A stretch of 64,000 nt of DNA from Liolophura sinensis (taxonomy: Eukaryota > Mollusca > Polyplacophora > Chitonida > Chitonidae): assembly GCF_032854445.1 (NCBI RefSeq), contig NC_088304.1, positions 6,643,704 through 6,707,703 of the forward strand, in the 5' to 3' direction. This document shows, in pieces, positions 11,170 through 23,508 of this stretch. Numbering within the stretch: the first letter of the stretch is position 1; each line of letters opens with the position of its first letter. A program made the position numbers and the translations under genes. The notes under the pieces are model-generated. The model did not search any database. It was given only the letters and a program-made list of their open reading frames with translations, and was not told the DNA's origin.

Positions 11170-12950
11170 AGTCCGTCAGAAGAAGATCTCAAGGGTCTGG
11201 TTAAAATGTTATATTTTGAGTTTTCACATAACTCACGGATGAAACAGAGAAGGCGCCTTAAAATAATCGGTCACAGTTGAAACAAGTCATAGATGAAATA
11301 ACGAATGACAATTAAAATGTTGATTCAGTCAATGCTGAAATAACCAGAGAGGTTTACGATACCAAGTCACGTGTATTGCGTGTTGGGTGCGCCGAGACAG
11401 TGATGGACAACACTTAAATTGTTTATCTTGCTTTGAAGTTCCAGTACCACAGCAACCAGTATTTTAGTGCGTTTGACGCATCACGTTAGAGAATAATACT
11501 ACAGCCGAACCAATTTTATTCACCTCCAATTGTTGAACGTGAACCTTAGCGTTTAGGTTCTTTCTCCGCAACATGTTCCTTATGGAATATTCTTGTATGA
11601 GGCATACAGGAGTTTGTGCGCAAATGTCGTAGAACAAAAGAAACACTTGCCACAGGTCAGGAGAAATAATTCCAGTTGCCGACAAGGTGGGTACTCCACA
11701 ATAATATCCATCATGGTACGAAATCTTTACCACAATACCAATAATCTTCGTAGATCAACTCGGGAATAAAGCTCGACCTCATCAGTCCAGTACTATGGCT
11801 TCCTTATTGTACAGCCAACCCTTGTAAATAGCTGAAGCATACAGATCTGTCTAGCTTTGGTAGACGATATAATAACTATTGAGAAGGAAAGTAACTACCG
11901 ACAATCGGGAGTAGGTGAGGGATGGGGGGGAGCCGGAAGTGATCACCTGACTGTATCTCGTATCCGTTATTGATTGATTAAGAAAGCACGTGGGTTGAAA
12001 CGGTCGCCGATGGGGGTAACATCAATCAACTCTGCTACATAAAGGTTTGGTTCCGGGCACTATTTCGCCCGCAGATATGTAACCTTTTGATTAATATGAA
12101 AAGAAGCCAAACAGCAAAAAAAAAAAAAAAAACTATTTTCCTCAATCCAACTCCGGCTTCTTCCCTGTCGGCCTTCCGTCTGCGTTTGATCTGAGCTAGA
12201 TTAGAGTGACTTTGTCGTTCTAATACAAGCCAAAGGGGGTGGACAAGCCAACAGCCTTTGTGCCACATGTAAACATGTCTATAATGGAATCAGGAGTCCT
12301 GGCTGCAAGGTGAACAGTTCAGAGAGGCCTACATATTATGATGAATATATACACATTAAATGTCGAGCACATACACTTGTACACATAAACGATCGGGAAT
12401 CGATTTACGTGGTTTCAGATGATTTGTCATCTGGTCTCATCAATAACAAAGATTCACGAAATGATTGGTGTATCCATTCGGGAGAAAAGGAATATTTTTT
12501 ACCTACAAACATTATCTAACACGAAACAAGCAAACTTGAAAATATCGCATCGACCAAAATGCTATAAAAATCATGTACTTCACACAATATTTGATATCAC
12601 GTTATCTTATTTTTATACATATAAATGTTTTTTATTTCAGAAATGCTTTCAGGTCGATTAAAATCGATCTCTGGGCATGCTGAACTTTGCCTTATAGCCA
12701 TGTTAGCGTTGCCGGGTAACAATTAACTGCACAGCTTGTCACCTTTAGGGTCCCTTAATTGCATTTGGGCTACGCTTTCATGCGATAAATGAAACAACCA
12801 TGAAATCCAGCAAAATAAATTTGATAACATTTTGTCTTGAGAATGTGTTGATTGTAACATTTTGAGAGCTAGATCACCGTGATAACTTCATGGCCATCAA
12901 AACGTGAGATATCTTGGCAAGATATTGAGGGTTAGTGCGACAGTTAACTG
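11170..12950. other. intergenic, nothing firm
   Basis: There is an A-run at about 12116-12132. A minus-strand open frame at 11464-11733 shares a weak pattern with the stretch upstream of copy 7 (near 32.3 kb), possibly old duplicated flank. No supported exon was seen. Confidence 0.4.
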
Positions 12951-13059
12951 TCTGCGCATGCTTTGTAACAACGCAATTTACAATATAAACGCAGTTTGTA
13001 GTGATTATATTACAAATTGTAACTCCCAGAAAGTTTTTTTATAACTTATTCCTGTCCAG

Positions 13060-13260
13060 AAGACACTGGCAATCTTACCTAAGAATGGCCATACCTAAAC
13101 TTGCAGATGCCAATAGTGAGAATAAATTCCTTGCGTTATTACAAAGCTTTTTGTATTTATTTGTTTCACTGGCCAAGCTTAACCTGGTGGATGTTATGAA
13201 TGAGAACATTGACGATAACTTCCCTTAAGAACATATCTGTGACATAATGCGTAATAACAA
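13060..13260 (+). repeat. diverged inverted repeat, left part (PKLAD-type)
   Basis: The translated plus strand contains PKLADANSENK, then VDVMNENIDDNFP. The minus strand at 13556-13670 contains PKLADVMNIQNNDDNF, so the two segments are inverted relatives. An R-A fragment (13415-13510) lies between them. It probably derives from one transposon with inverted copies. The family is not recognised. Confidence 0.45.
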
Positions 13261-13555
13261 ACTGCGTTGCATGTGTTAGTACAGTTTGTAATATTGCAAT
13301 ATGTAACAAATATGTTGTTAAATGCCGTTTTTGTCATTTGTATTTGTCATAGCTATCAATTATTATGAACATTCACAGTGCATATCATAAACCCTCAAGC
13401 AAGACGACAACACTGAGAATAAAACCAGAGCATCGAAGACAGTGTGATTGTTGGCAGATCGACACAGCGTAAGCTCTGAAATCTGGCCTCTCACCAATCT
13501 ACCTAGATTAGAATCTTGTTATACACATTGTGAAATTGTAATAACGTCGGGAACG

Positions 13556-13700
13556 CTATCTGTAATAACGCAACATGTAAGAACTATGTTTTGACAGGAA
13601 GTTATCGTCGTTATTCTGAATATTCATGACATCTGCCAGTTTAGGCTTGATCATCTTCAGAAGAAACTTTCCAGAGTCTTCTTCACAGGGATACGTTACT
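13556..13700 (-). repeat. diverged inverted repeat, right part (PKLAD-type)
   Basis: This is the partner of the 13.06-13.26 kb segment. It shares the MIKPKLADVMN-like translation, and TAATAACGCAACATGTAAG relates to GCGTAATAAC..TTGCATGTG. No complete gene is present. Confidence 0.45.
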
Positions 13701-13999
13701 ACAAAATGCCCATCTGGGAGATGGAATTTGAAATAATTTATTACCAAAAAATACTCTCAGATTGCTTTTTTGTTATAATTATTGCAAGCTGTGTTTTTAT
13801 TAAATTTTTATTTATTTATTAATTGTTAATTTTACCTAATACTGTTAAAGGGGAGGGTAATAATGCACACCAGCGCCTACCATAAAATATCACACACGTT
13901 TTAAATTCAACGGAAATACCTTAGCCATGGCCATAGTAAGTTTAATGAATTGCACACTCATGATCACATCATAGTTCAAAATCTCTGTCAAATTAAAAT

Positions 14000-14043
14000 C
14001 TCGGGTGAAGTAATTAAATCCAAGTTTAATTACTTCACCCGAG
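14000..14043. repeat. perfect 19-bp stem hairpin
   Basis: CTCGGGTGAAGTAATTAAA is followed, after a 6-base loop (TCCAAG), by its exact reverse complement. It is isolated, with no tandem array or open frame around it. Confidence 0.85.
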
Positions 14044-14227
14044 AGTGTACATAAATTTCTAACGATTCTTTAATCCCTGAGTGTAAAATATTGACACGAA
14101 CTTAACGGAGAAGTATGTGAAACAATCTCCAGGCATTGTTGTCCCAGATCTAATAAAGCCAGATTACAGCTTTATCGGCCTGAATATGTTAAACCAAGGC
14201 TTCACTATAAAGGCTTTAATTCAAAGT

Positions 14228-14392
14228 TGGAGCCTCAGTGGCTCAGTTGGTTAGCGCGCTAGCGTAGCGTGGGAAGGTCTGACATCAACCTGCGGATGAT
14301 CGTGGATTTCCTCCGGGCTCTGCCCGTTTCCCTCCAACCATAATGCTGAGCACGGTGTAAAACACCAATCAGTCAAATAAATCATTCAAAGT
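14228..14392 (+). mobile_element. tRNA-derived SINE, sense orientation, internally shortened
   Basis: It starts GAGCCTCAGTGGCTCAGTTGG with a box-A-like TGGCTCAGTTGG and GCGCGCTAGCG, then jumps to the body (CAACCTGCGGATGATCGTGG) and tail (ACACCAATCAGTCAAATAAA). Most of the box B region is missing. Confidence 0.8.
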
Positions 14393-14474
14393 TTCTTACA
14401 TTTGGCCAAACATGCAAATTGCAACTTGTAAACTCGTACAGTTTTGTAAATATGTATATCTAATTCCGCTTAAG

Positions 14475-14712
14475 CAGGCGGGTTTTGTTACTGTATCGCG
14501 GCAAGGTTGGCACTTTTCTCTACTGTACGTGTGTTATCCTGCTCCAGGCGGGTTTTGTTACTGTATCGCGGCAAGGTTGGCACTTTTCTCTACTGTACGT
14601 GTGTTATCCTGCTCCAGGTGGGTTTTGTTACTGTATCGCGGCAAGGTTGGCACTTTTCTCTACTGTACGTGTGTTATCCTACTCCAGGCTGGTTTTGTAA
14701 CAGCAATCCGGG
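14475..14712. repeat. 70-bp tandem repeat, ~3.3 copies
   Basis: The block GGTTTTGTTACTGTATCGCG recurs at 14481, 14551 and 14621, with a partial copy at 14691. Adjacent copies are almost identical, so the expansion is recent. Three overlapping plus-strand frames of 70-100 residues arise because 70 is not a multiple of 3. They are not genes. Confidence 0.9.
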
Positions 14713-14749
14713 AGGGTTAGATAACCCTAAACAAACGCTACAGAAGTAA

Positions 14750-15660
14750 CAACTAGCTCAATAACTATTCAAGGACCTCAGTCTGATAGAAAAATAATCA
14801 GTAAGAAAATGCTCTAACAGAAAGCTCCAAAAGGTAGAGGTTCAATCCCGTTTAATGACGCCGAGTTTCTAGATTGCCTGTTCTTATTGTTCGTGAGGAT
14901 TATAGAAAGTGAACCCACTGTCTTCCACTTATTTGGCATACAAGTCTCCGAGTCACACATTGAGAAGTCGGTTAGTGACTTGCCAAAGGTCATTAAATTA
15001 CCTCAGGCCCGGCTAGTCACATGCTGAAGCAAGCCACACTTTAGCATGGGTATATCTCCGCCGCACACAGACATGGCTTTTAACACAGAGTTTACGTGGG
15101 GCTTTCAAGAAAACAAACGTTTGGAAGAAGATGTCGACGCAAGCATCCCTACCGTCAGTCCGCTCGTGTATCTTAGACTTGTAATACACGTGTAGATGCT
15201 ATAATTGTGTATCTCATAAGATAGCAAAATGCGGTTGTCTTCAAACCTTTAAAAAGCAGAGTATAATGTTTCATCTATGTACAGATTACCCCGACGCCAC
15301 CCTAAGACCGTGTGTTTTAGTCATCCGTGCAAACAGAGTTGGTTTTGCTTTACTTATACTATACCAATTAAGTGCGGCTTCTGTGAGTTTAATTATAGCG
15401 GCTAATTTATGTGAACGTAAAGGGCAACTTTTGTCGGACTATGTGTGAATATATCAAACCCCTGTTGCTTACTTAATTTTTTGTCTTAGTTGTGGAAAGC
15501 ATGTCTGGGTTAGTCAGTTGTGTGGCAAGGTTCTCTGCTGAGATTAACCCTCCCATTAAGCAAAGGATGCGGATTTAACAAAGTAAGATAAGCCCTTTTA
15601 AATACGTTAGATATTTACTCACAGACTTTCACCAAGGCAAATGTCGGGGTGTAAATCCAG
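14750..15660. other. intergenic, nothing recognised
   Basis: I see no repeats, splice-bounded open exons or transposon motifs that I can support. Confidence 0.4.
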
Positions 15661-15666
15661 ACTTAC

Positions 15667-15893
15667 TCTATGCTGTTGTTGTTTTCCAGAATCCGTTCTA
15701 GTTTCGCAGTTTCAATCGCCATGATTGGGGCAGCACCACCGGAAGAAAACCCAATGGGACTGTTCGACCTAGTAGCTACATATGCCAAGGTAAACAGAGT
15801 AGAGAGCGTCCCTCGTGGCAGCACAAAAACCAAGAGAAATATAGTCCATGATGCAGAGAACATTTTTGACCGTGCTGCTAAAAATAATGTCAT
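15667..15893 (-). CDS. receptor first-exon copy 3 (intact)
   Basis: Two starts are possible. The ATG at 15863 (MFSASWTIFLLVFVLPRG) gives the hydrophobic leader directly and a 197-nt exon in the family's usual phase 2. The ATG at 15893 adds ten residues in the same frame. I prefer the downstream one because it matches paralogue lengths. The core reads LFTLAYVATRSNSPIGF, SSGGAAPIMAIETAK, ending LENNNSI at a GTAAGT donor (15666-15661). The GF..GGAAP spacing is the same as in copies 6, 7 and 8. A plus-strand frame over the same bases (15670-15954) is the shadow of this exon. Confidence 0.55.
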
Positions 15894-17144
15894 GAATTGT
15901 CCAGAAACCCTTCACTACAAACAATGTACATCTCAGCTAGCAGATCGGCTTTAAAACTCCTCATCATGTGATCCAGACGTTGGTAAATCTCTCACAGGGC
16001 AATACTTCCAAAACCTTCAGTTCACTGAAATTGCATCCAGTCATAAAATTCAAACATTGGCTTTAGTTTGACCGAAGGCCGTGAGTCAGATTTCTTGACT
16101 GAAAACATATGAACATGAGTGAACTTACTTCCTAAACATTGTCACAGTATCATTCTTAATTTATTGTGGCCATGACAAAATCAGGGCTAATTATTTGTCA
16201 GTGATTTTGTCTTCCGAAATATTCTTCGCTCTCAGTAGCATGGCTTGAACAAACTTTTGTCTGTTTTTACAGCAAGCTCCTAAATCCTTGTTTGATCAGA
16301 AGACGTGATCAGATGGCCAAGAACTCAGCTTTAGAACGAAGAGCACTCACTACTTCCTATATATACTGCTGGGCTTGGACACTGAAGGCTTTCTTGATCT
16401 ACTCTGTTGAGTATTGGCTTATATATACCTGATGTCTTCATAGCAATCATCTTCTGATATCGATTCTTTTCAAGTGGGATTTTGCTTTGAAAGTGAAGAT
16501 GGATCATTAAATAGGAATGATGCCTTCGCACTCAAATAAGGGTCAGTCCTATTTACGATACATACGCATGTAAAGCTTAACATCTTTGGGTATGGCTGGT
16601 AACTACGTGTGGCAATAATCGGTCCTGAATGTTCTTCAAAGAAACTACCAGTGATCTGGGAGCAGGCCTGGACACACATTCTTTGATTTTCGCGGACATG
16701 TTTCATAGACAATAAAGTCAGCGGCTTTCAAGAGTATTACATTTAGCGAGTGATTTTCGACATTTAAAGGTACTGGGATGAAAGTTATTGACCTGTCTGT
16801 GTAGATTTCTTTTCCGGAAGCAGCTAATTAAGTCGCTCCACAAACTTACCATTTGCTGCAGAAGCACAGCATTCTATGGCAAATTAAGTTCTTTGAAAGA
16901 CATTGATTTTAAAGCTCGATAGTTTACCTTACATTTTTATAAGTTGGGCGAGCAAAGAAGCCTTGAAGCTCAGCGGTTTTATATTCATCGTGCTGAATTA
17001 AATGGCCACGTTCGATACACGAACAGTTGCAATCAAATTAGACGCATATTTTAGTTATGGACAAGTTATATTCTAGTATGACACAACGTGTAAGTTGCTT
17101 TCAAGTATGCATGTACACGAACACTCATGCTGAAATAAAACCCT

Positions 17145-17235
17145 GTCTGATGATAAGTGTGACCATTTACCAGCTATCACACTGTCGTCGCTGCTCTGGT
17201 TTTACTCTCTGTGCAGTACGTCTTTAATTACATCG
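17145..17235 (-). repeat. R-A fragment followed by R-B fragment
   Basis: GTGTGACCATTTACCAGCTA and the antisense of AGAGTAAAACCAGAGCAG mark R-A in reverse. An antisense R-B piece (ACGTTCATTTTGGTAGACGA) follows to about 17330. Confidence 0.6.
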
Positions 17236-17480
17236 CGATTACTGACCGGGGACGTTCATTTTGGTAGACGACTGGTGTACGAATGTCTGTTTCTACGCAC
17301 AGATTCACGTTTAATTCTATCTCTAGCTGCTGAATCACTTAGAATAAGAGAATGTTAGAGAAAAACGTCAAAAAATGCTGTTTGAACTTATCGGGGACAA
17401 GTTTTTAATAAAAAACAATAAATAAAAAATAAAAATAAAAAAGATAAATAAATAAACCACATGCATACTGTAAGACTTAC

Positions 17481-17686
17481 ACTATGTTGTTGTCCTTGTC
17501 CAGAATCTGTTCTTCTCTCGCAACTTCCAGCGCCATCATTGGTGACGCTGCACAGGGAATAAAACCCAACAAGACATCTGATGAGTCCGCCATGTAGGCT
17601 AAGGTAAATCGAGTTGCCAAAGTCCATTTTGGCAAGGAACAAAGGAGGAATACGGTAAAACAAAGGAAAGAACTTATGTACAGCAT
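17481..17686 (-). CDS. receptor first-exon copy 4 (intact)
   Basis: ATG at 17686 opens the leader SFLCFTVFLLCSLPKWTLA. The core RFTLAYMADSSDVLLGF, IPCAASPMMALEVAREE follows, then DKDNNIV to a GTAAGT donor (17480-17475). Length is 206 nt, phase 2. CAASP replaces the usual GAAP. It lies only 1.8 kb from copy 3, the tightest spacing in the array. An overlapping longer frame at 17388-17663 is in another phase and is not supported. Confidence 0.55.
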
Positions 17687-17999
17687 TCTGTCACTCTCCT
17701 ACCAAGAAGAATTTTCTTGTGGACTACCAATACTTATGTGCATAACTTAAGACGAGCATATGTTCGTAACAAGTTGATGGATGCGAATAAAAGATAAAAA
17801 TACTCTGCTAAAGCTGACAATAAACATTTCCCAGAATTCCCATGCAAAGAAAATAAAAAGAGACCCAAGGGATTAAATTAAGAGTAGAGCTAAAGGAAAA
17901 TTTGTTGTTTTGTGTTCTGTTATTTTGCTATGCCTGTGAAGTAGGCTATTATCAGACCATACAGGTGTACGTCTGTCTGATTCAATATGTTGTGAATAC

Positions 18000-18650
18000 G
18001 TTGTTTGCATTAAACACACCGTTAAGAAAAGCATGACGCTTGCCAATTACTACACTATCGTCACCGCTCTGGCTTTACTCTCTATTTCATAGTCTTTAAT
18101 ACCGTACAGTTTTTTTAAATCAACTATTGTTTTTTATCGTTCTCCCACATAATCTGCTTCATGACGTAAATATACTCTCACTTATTTTTCTGTGCAATGT
18201 CCCGAAGGGTTTAAGTAATTCATGGCCAGTGACATCTAATATATTGCAGTTAACATCAGGGTATATTTTTCACCTTGTTGTGCTTAAGCCATGGTGACAG
18301 GGTCGTGTAACTTGCTAATACTTAAGAGTTTACATGAATAGCTAGAACAAAACCATAACTGAGGTAAATTGGCAAGAGGTCGTATTTCACCCGCTACGCG
18401 AGGCCAATTGGAAGACGTCACACTGTCTCCACTACTCTGGTTTACACTCAACGCTATGCGTCTTTAATTATGTTTACATAAACAGTTAAAATAAAACCGT
18501 AACCGAGGTAAACTTACAAGAGACCGTATTTCACTGGTTACATGTTGCACTGCTAGTCATATGCTTGACAATAATGGATGGGAAGTTTTCATATCACCCT
18601 GTCGTCGCTTTTCTGGTTTTACTCTATGCGGTAGTATTCAATATCACTTC
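18000..18650 (-). repeat. cluster of three R-A copies, antisense
   Basis: Pieces at about 18020-18110, 18225-18480 and 18475-18640 each carry the antisense R-A blocks (CTAATATATTGCAGTTAACATC, GCTTAAGCCATGG, GGTAAATTGGCAAGAG, TCTGGTTTACTCT). Two are joined head to tail at about 18480. Confidence 0.65.
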
Positions 18651-19329
18651 AAATGGAATCCCTTTTCGTTTAAACCTCGCCCCAATAATGTCGTTATGCT
18701 AAAAAACTAAAGACTATAACACTCAATATGCATCTCATTGAGTGTTTCATTTATCTGCAGTTTTCACTTATGACACAGAGTGAAGGAGTCCTTAGAGTGC
18801 ATTTAATGTGCCTCCTTGTTGCAGGATGGATTTCCACCGCTCTTTTATCTAGTTCTGCTTCACTGAGGCGACTTATTGAAGGCAAGCAAGCAGCCCCGCG
18901 TCATGTTTAACGCCAAGCGTAACTTTCGCGTTTACAGTTTAAGGTGTGACCCGACGCAGGATTGTCACTGGATCTACCGCCTCCCGAAGCGGATGTTCTA
19001 CCTACTGTCCTATCCCGTCAGGTCTTGTGCCATAGAGGCCAGGTCAATTAGACGAGGAATGAGGTCAAACTCCAGTGTAACCACCGCACCCCACGATGTA
19101 AAAGACAAATCTTCCGACTAGGTCAGCATGTTCTCACCTGTTTAATGTGTTCGATGAGTTTCCTTCCCGTAGCCTGTTATATCACATATTCAGTGATGTT
19201 AACTTAGTCACTGTTATAAATTATAACATGTCTTCTTACACGTACAGGTAAAAGGTAAAAGTGTATTAAATAAGTTGATGAGATGTACAATGTACATTTA
19301 TATTAAATGTGTCCACAACACAGTGTTTT

Positions 19330-20200
19330 GTGTCATTACAGACCAGTAACGTCTAATGAATTACAACTTACATTCCTGCAATAGTTAAAATACAACCCAA
19401 ACTGTGGCAGAGTGACATAAAACCGTTTTACCGCTAATACGCTTGACCGTTGCCAAGTATCTATCCTTTTTTCTTATCTCCCCACCGAAATTAAATAATG
19501 CTTTAGGCATCGAGATATACCATGTGACACCCAGCATTGCAGGCAGGGAGTTTTCTCATTGGGTGCATGGCATTAAATGTAGAGAAAGGTCATAATAAAC
19601 ATGGTCTTCATTCAAAATCTTTCCGTTACATGAGCATGAAAGTATGCAAACAAACTGAAACCATTGACTTCATTGCAAAGAATGAAATATTTTCTACTCG
19701 TGAAAAAAAATGCCATTTAAAAAAACATTTGACGAAAATGACATATGTCAACATTTTAGTGGCATAAAATGTACCCTAACAAGCTGGATGAAAAAACGTT
19801 ATGAAGCCATTACTACTAGTATATGAAAAAATATAAAAAGGATATTCGACGTGATTGTCTATTTCCCAAGTGTGTAAATATCTGGTGTGTAACTCGTGTG
19901 TCAAGGATACTGCATCAAACTCCGTCACTCTAAGATGAGCATCACTCCTTTTAAGTTAACAAGCACATAGTGTTCAGAAGCACTGGCATTAATTCCAATT
20001 TCGATTTACGACAACCTTAAACCATGGTGCTAGTGGGCGTGTATTTGCTACTATATATGCATTTCCATGAACAGTTAGAAACTGAGGTAAACTGACAACA
20101 GGGCGTATTTCGTCGGTTACGTTTGACCATTTGCCAGCTATTACAATGTCGTCCCTGCTTTGGTTTTAATCTCTATGCTGTGCGTTTTAATTATATTATC
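19330..20200 (-). repeat. two further antisense R-A copies
   Basis: At 19330-19450 there is ACCAGTAACGTCTAATGAATTACAA and related sequence. At about 19975-20195 a longer copy ends TTTGGTTTTAATCTCTATGCTGTGCG, immediately upstream in plus coordinates of receptor-exon copy 5. Confidence 0.6.
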
Positions 20201-20308
20201 TATTTGGGGGAAATGGTCGGAAGCCAACAAAACCAATTCTGTTAAAACCTCAGTTGTTTTGTTAATAGCTGATCATACACAATATAATACAAACACACTG
20301 ATACTTAC

Positions 20309-20521
20309 TCTATGCTCTAATGGTTTCCCACAATCCCATTTGCTCTGGCAGTATCCAAGGCTAAGTAAGGGTGGTGCCGCACCGTTCGTGGTGAAGGCTA
20401 TCAAGCCTATAGACCGATCACTCATATATGCTAAGGTAAAACGTCTGGCAACCGTCCAAAGAGGCAAAACGGACAATGCCATGACCACAGTCCAGTTTAA
20501 AATATCTTTGTTGAAAAGCAT
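20309..20521 (-). pseudogene. receptor first-exon copy 5 (frameshift and stop)
   Basis: The leader (NWTVVMALSVLPLWTVA) and core RFTLAYMSDRSIGLIAF, TTNGAAP are intact and very close to copies 7 and 8. After GAAP the frame is lost. The exon is 213 nt instead of 209, fitting a 4-bp insertion within plus-strand 20362-20378. The codon matching Tyr of GNHYSI in copy 7 is TAG. The GTAAGTATC donor (20308-20303) is still perfect. Two independent lesions make this a pseudogene, and the preserved donor suggests recent inactivation. Confidence 0.65.
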
Positions 20522-20754
20522 CTTCCCTTATCTGTAAAAACGGCCAAATATTTTCAGTAGACCATGCAGTGCTCATCAAATTGTTCTGTTGTGGAAACGT
20601 TAGAGAGAAAGACAAAATACTACAGCACGATACGATATTGATTTATCTTCAATCAGGACAGTTGCAAAAACACGACGGATATATAATACGGGTTAATGAT
20701 GTTTAAACGCTTCTATCTTCCAAAAAGGTCATTCTCACAATAGCATGACTAGAA

Positions 20755-20825
20755 ACTGCAAACCTAGAAACGCTTTGCTGCTCTGGGTTTTTTTCCACGC
20801 TGTTGTCTTTAATATTGTTTGATTA
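20755..20825 (-). repeat. R-A fragment
   Basis: A diverged antisense R-A end with GCTGCTCTGGGTTTTTTTCCACGCTGTTGTCTTTAAT. Confidence 0.45.
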
Positions 20826-20969
20826 GCAAAGATGACCAGATGTCGTGTATTGGAATGCATCTGCTATTTAGAATATACACTATTAAGACAGAGAAAGTCA
20901 TTCTGTAACCCGTTGTTATTAATCGATGGGCCAAAAATGTCAAGTCTGACTTCAAGGCCTTGTTTGCTC

Positions 20970-22140
20970 AAATTATTTCTTTTCAAACTGGATTTCGCTT
21001 TGAAAGATGATCTGGAATGTTCCGCTGTATCGATTTCCTCGCTCCATTAAAATCAGTGATGTTGGACATGACGCTTATACATAGACATAATTGTAGTCCA
21101 GTTTACCCTGTGTACATACACGTGTAAAGCCGCACTATCTTTGAGTACTGATACTTTCTGATCGCTTCAGAATTCTTTTATGATCCCAACGCCCCTGGAA
21201 GGACCATTTTGCGGATCTGAAAGCGGCCAGATTAGATTCATTATTTGGTTTTCTGGAACATGGTTCACAAACAACAAATGTGGCCGCTTTGATCGGCCTA
21301 ACCATTATTTAGCTTCCCATTGATTATCGGTTTCAAATATTAACTGAAGGCAAGAAACTCTGTTGAAAGCGGTTAGGCCCTTATTCATTGCAAGTAGCAA
21401 GCTGCTTTCATAACTTGCCATTCGCCGAAAAGCCAATTATTCCAAAGCCACTTACGTTTCTGAAAAGTTTGGTTTATTTTCTCTTCATAATTAGTGTTAC
21501 ATCTTATCCTTTTTTCGTCGGCTTCTGTTAAGCCAGAATTAATGTGAGGACACAGGAGATGGATCGTATCTATGTATCATTTTCATCATCAAACACAGCA
21601 TGTATCTACTTTAGCATATGTCGTTAAAGATTTGGTAGAATGTCTCAGGATATCAATACACAAGTTTTAGCGTCTATTAAATTACACAATGAAGACTATA
21701 CGTAGAGTGAAAACTTCGAGAAAACTTTCAGTGTACAAATCTGATTCATATCTAAGAAGTACACTGGACGGTCGTCTTTGATACATAAGGCCCTACGAAT
21801 TACGTTTAAACAAAAATGCCATAAAAAGAAAGAAAAATAATGAATTATTTCTTCTGACTCTCTTTTCCTAGATAGTGAAGTGTTTTGTTAATGTAGCATG
21901 TCAGAAGATATTTTGGCTGAAACAAGGAATGATTTCGTATGTCCCTTCGGGTGTTTCTTTTTATAAGCAAGATTCCATAAGCAAGAACATGTCAAGTGAA
22001 TGATGATAGAAAAGTTTGTAGTAGAGATAACGCAGGTAGATGACAGCACAGGTTAGATAAAAATGTAAACCGCGTAGAGTGATAATGGAAATGTCTCCCT
22101 CAAAATGCAGTGATAATATCAGTACAAGCCAAGCAACCAT
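20970..22140. other. intergenic; part is duplicated flank
   Basis: The interval 20970-21150 resembles 16460-16600 (shared TCTTTTCAA..TGGATT..GCTTTGAAAG and CATGTAAAGC / CGTGTAAAGC). This points to duplication of the intergenic DNA together with the receptor exons. I see nothing else. Confidence 0.4.
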
Positions 22141-22185
22141 TCATGAAACAGTGGAGGGGACAGGAAAGAACAAAAGCGTAATCAC

Positions 22186-22890
22186 CTTGGTTGAAAGGTG
22201 TTACACTTGTTGAGGATAGGGATGGTTACATTGGTTGAGGTTTGGTATTATTACATTTGTTAATGCTATGAGTGGTTACATTTGTTAAGGCTATAAATGG
22301 TTACATTGGTTAAGTGGTGGTTATTTTAGTCAGGGGTAGTAGTGGTTATATTTGCTAAAGCTCTAAGTGGTTACATTGCCTAATGGCAGGGATGGATACA
22401 TTGGTAAAAGCTAAAGATGGTTACCTGGGTTAAAGCTAGCGCCGGTTACATTGGGTAAGCCTACGGGTGGTCAAATAGGTTAATGGCAGGGATGGATACA
22501 TTAGTTAAGGCTAGGGGTGGTTAATTTTTTAGGGCTGGGGGTATTTTCATTGGTTAAGGTTATGGGTGGCTACATAGGTTGAGTCTAGGGGTGTTCGCAC
22601 TGGGTAAGGCTAAGGGTGGTTACATTGGCTAGGGATAGTGGTGGCTTCATTGGTTAAGGCTAGAGGTGGTTACGTTGGTTAGGACTAGGGGTGGTTTCAT
22701 TGGTTAAGGTTATGGATGGTTACCTTAGTTGAGGCTGGGGGTGGTCACACTGGTTAAGACTAGGGGTGGTTACATTAGCTAGGGCTAGTGGTGGTTTTAT
22801 TGGTAAGGGCTAGAGGTGGTTACATTGATTCAGGCTAGAGGTGGCTACATTGGTTAAAGTTATGGATGGTTACCTTGGTTAAAATGTAGG
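22186..22890. repeat. minisatellite (GGTTACATTGGTTAAGGCTAGGGGT-type)
   Basis: About 24 imperfect copies of a unit of roughly 29-30 bp, with variable ends. It lies about 600 bp from receptor-exon copy 6, in the DNA downstream of it in its own reading direction. Confidence 0.85.
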
Positions 22891-23508
22891 GGTACACGAA
22901 CAAGGGGCCAATCGCCAGTAAAAAAGCATAAACAAGCATACCGTGAGTATTGCTTTTGCAAATAAAATGTCCCCTACCGGTTTAAACCGTAATAATGGGG
23001 ACTAGTTTTGTTTAAAATGGACGAAACAGCCGAAAATGTTCTGTAACTTGTCATGGTGAAGCCAATAAGACGTTTCAATTCAAAAAACCCACCGTTTTAG
23101 ACAAATATAATCAAGAAATCTTTCAATGTCATACAGGACAAAACAGTTATAATTTGCTTGAAAATGACCAAAACGAAAATCTCAGCCTATAACTTGATCT
23201 GTAACTTATCATGGTGAAGACACATTTTCGGTTCAAATTTAAATATGGCAAACCATTTTGGAAAGAAAATCCAGAACACTGTCCAAAGCAATACCGAAAT
23301 TTTGCCTAAAATGAACGAAACAGTATGTTGTTTTATAGTGCCTTTTCGTGTGTCCTTTAACAGCCTGTCCAAACGACAATGTTAAATGGGCCAAATAACA
23401 TGGTTGTAATTTCCCCCATCTCAAGAAATGTCCAAATGCAAAGTGTGAAATTCAAGCTGCAACTATCAGATGTGCGGGTTTTCAAAGGAGAAATACACTG
23501 AGACTTAC

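Noticed and set aside
16585-16660. Plus-strand VAIIGPECSSKKLPVIWEQAW, resembling the IIGPxC segment of ANF-receptor domains
   Set aside because: It is on the strand opposite to all receptor first exons, is bounded by stops without splice sites in phase, and the related flank at 21.15 kb does not preserve it. Probably coincidence.
18728-19121. Possible secreted peptide precursor (CDPTQDC near basic KR sites)
   Set aside because: The leader-like frame and the Cys-containing frame are out of phase, no convincing splice joins them, and I know no matching neuropeptide family.
22186-22890. CRISPR-like spacing of repeats
   Set aside because: Repeats are imperfect, there are no unique spacers of constant length and no cas genes, and the genome is eukaryotic. 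It is a minisatellite.
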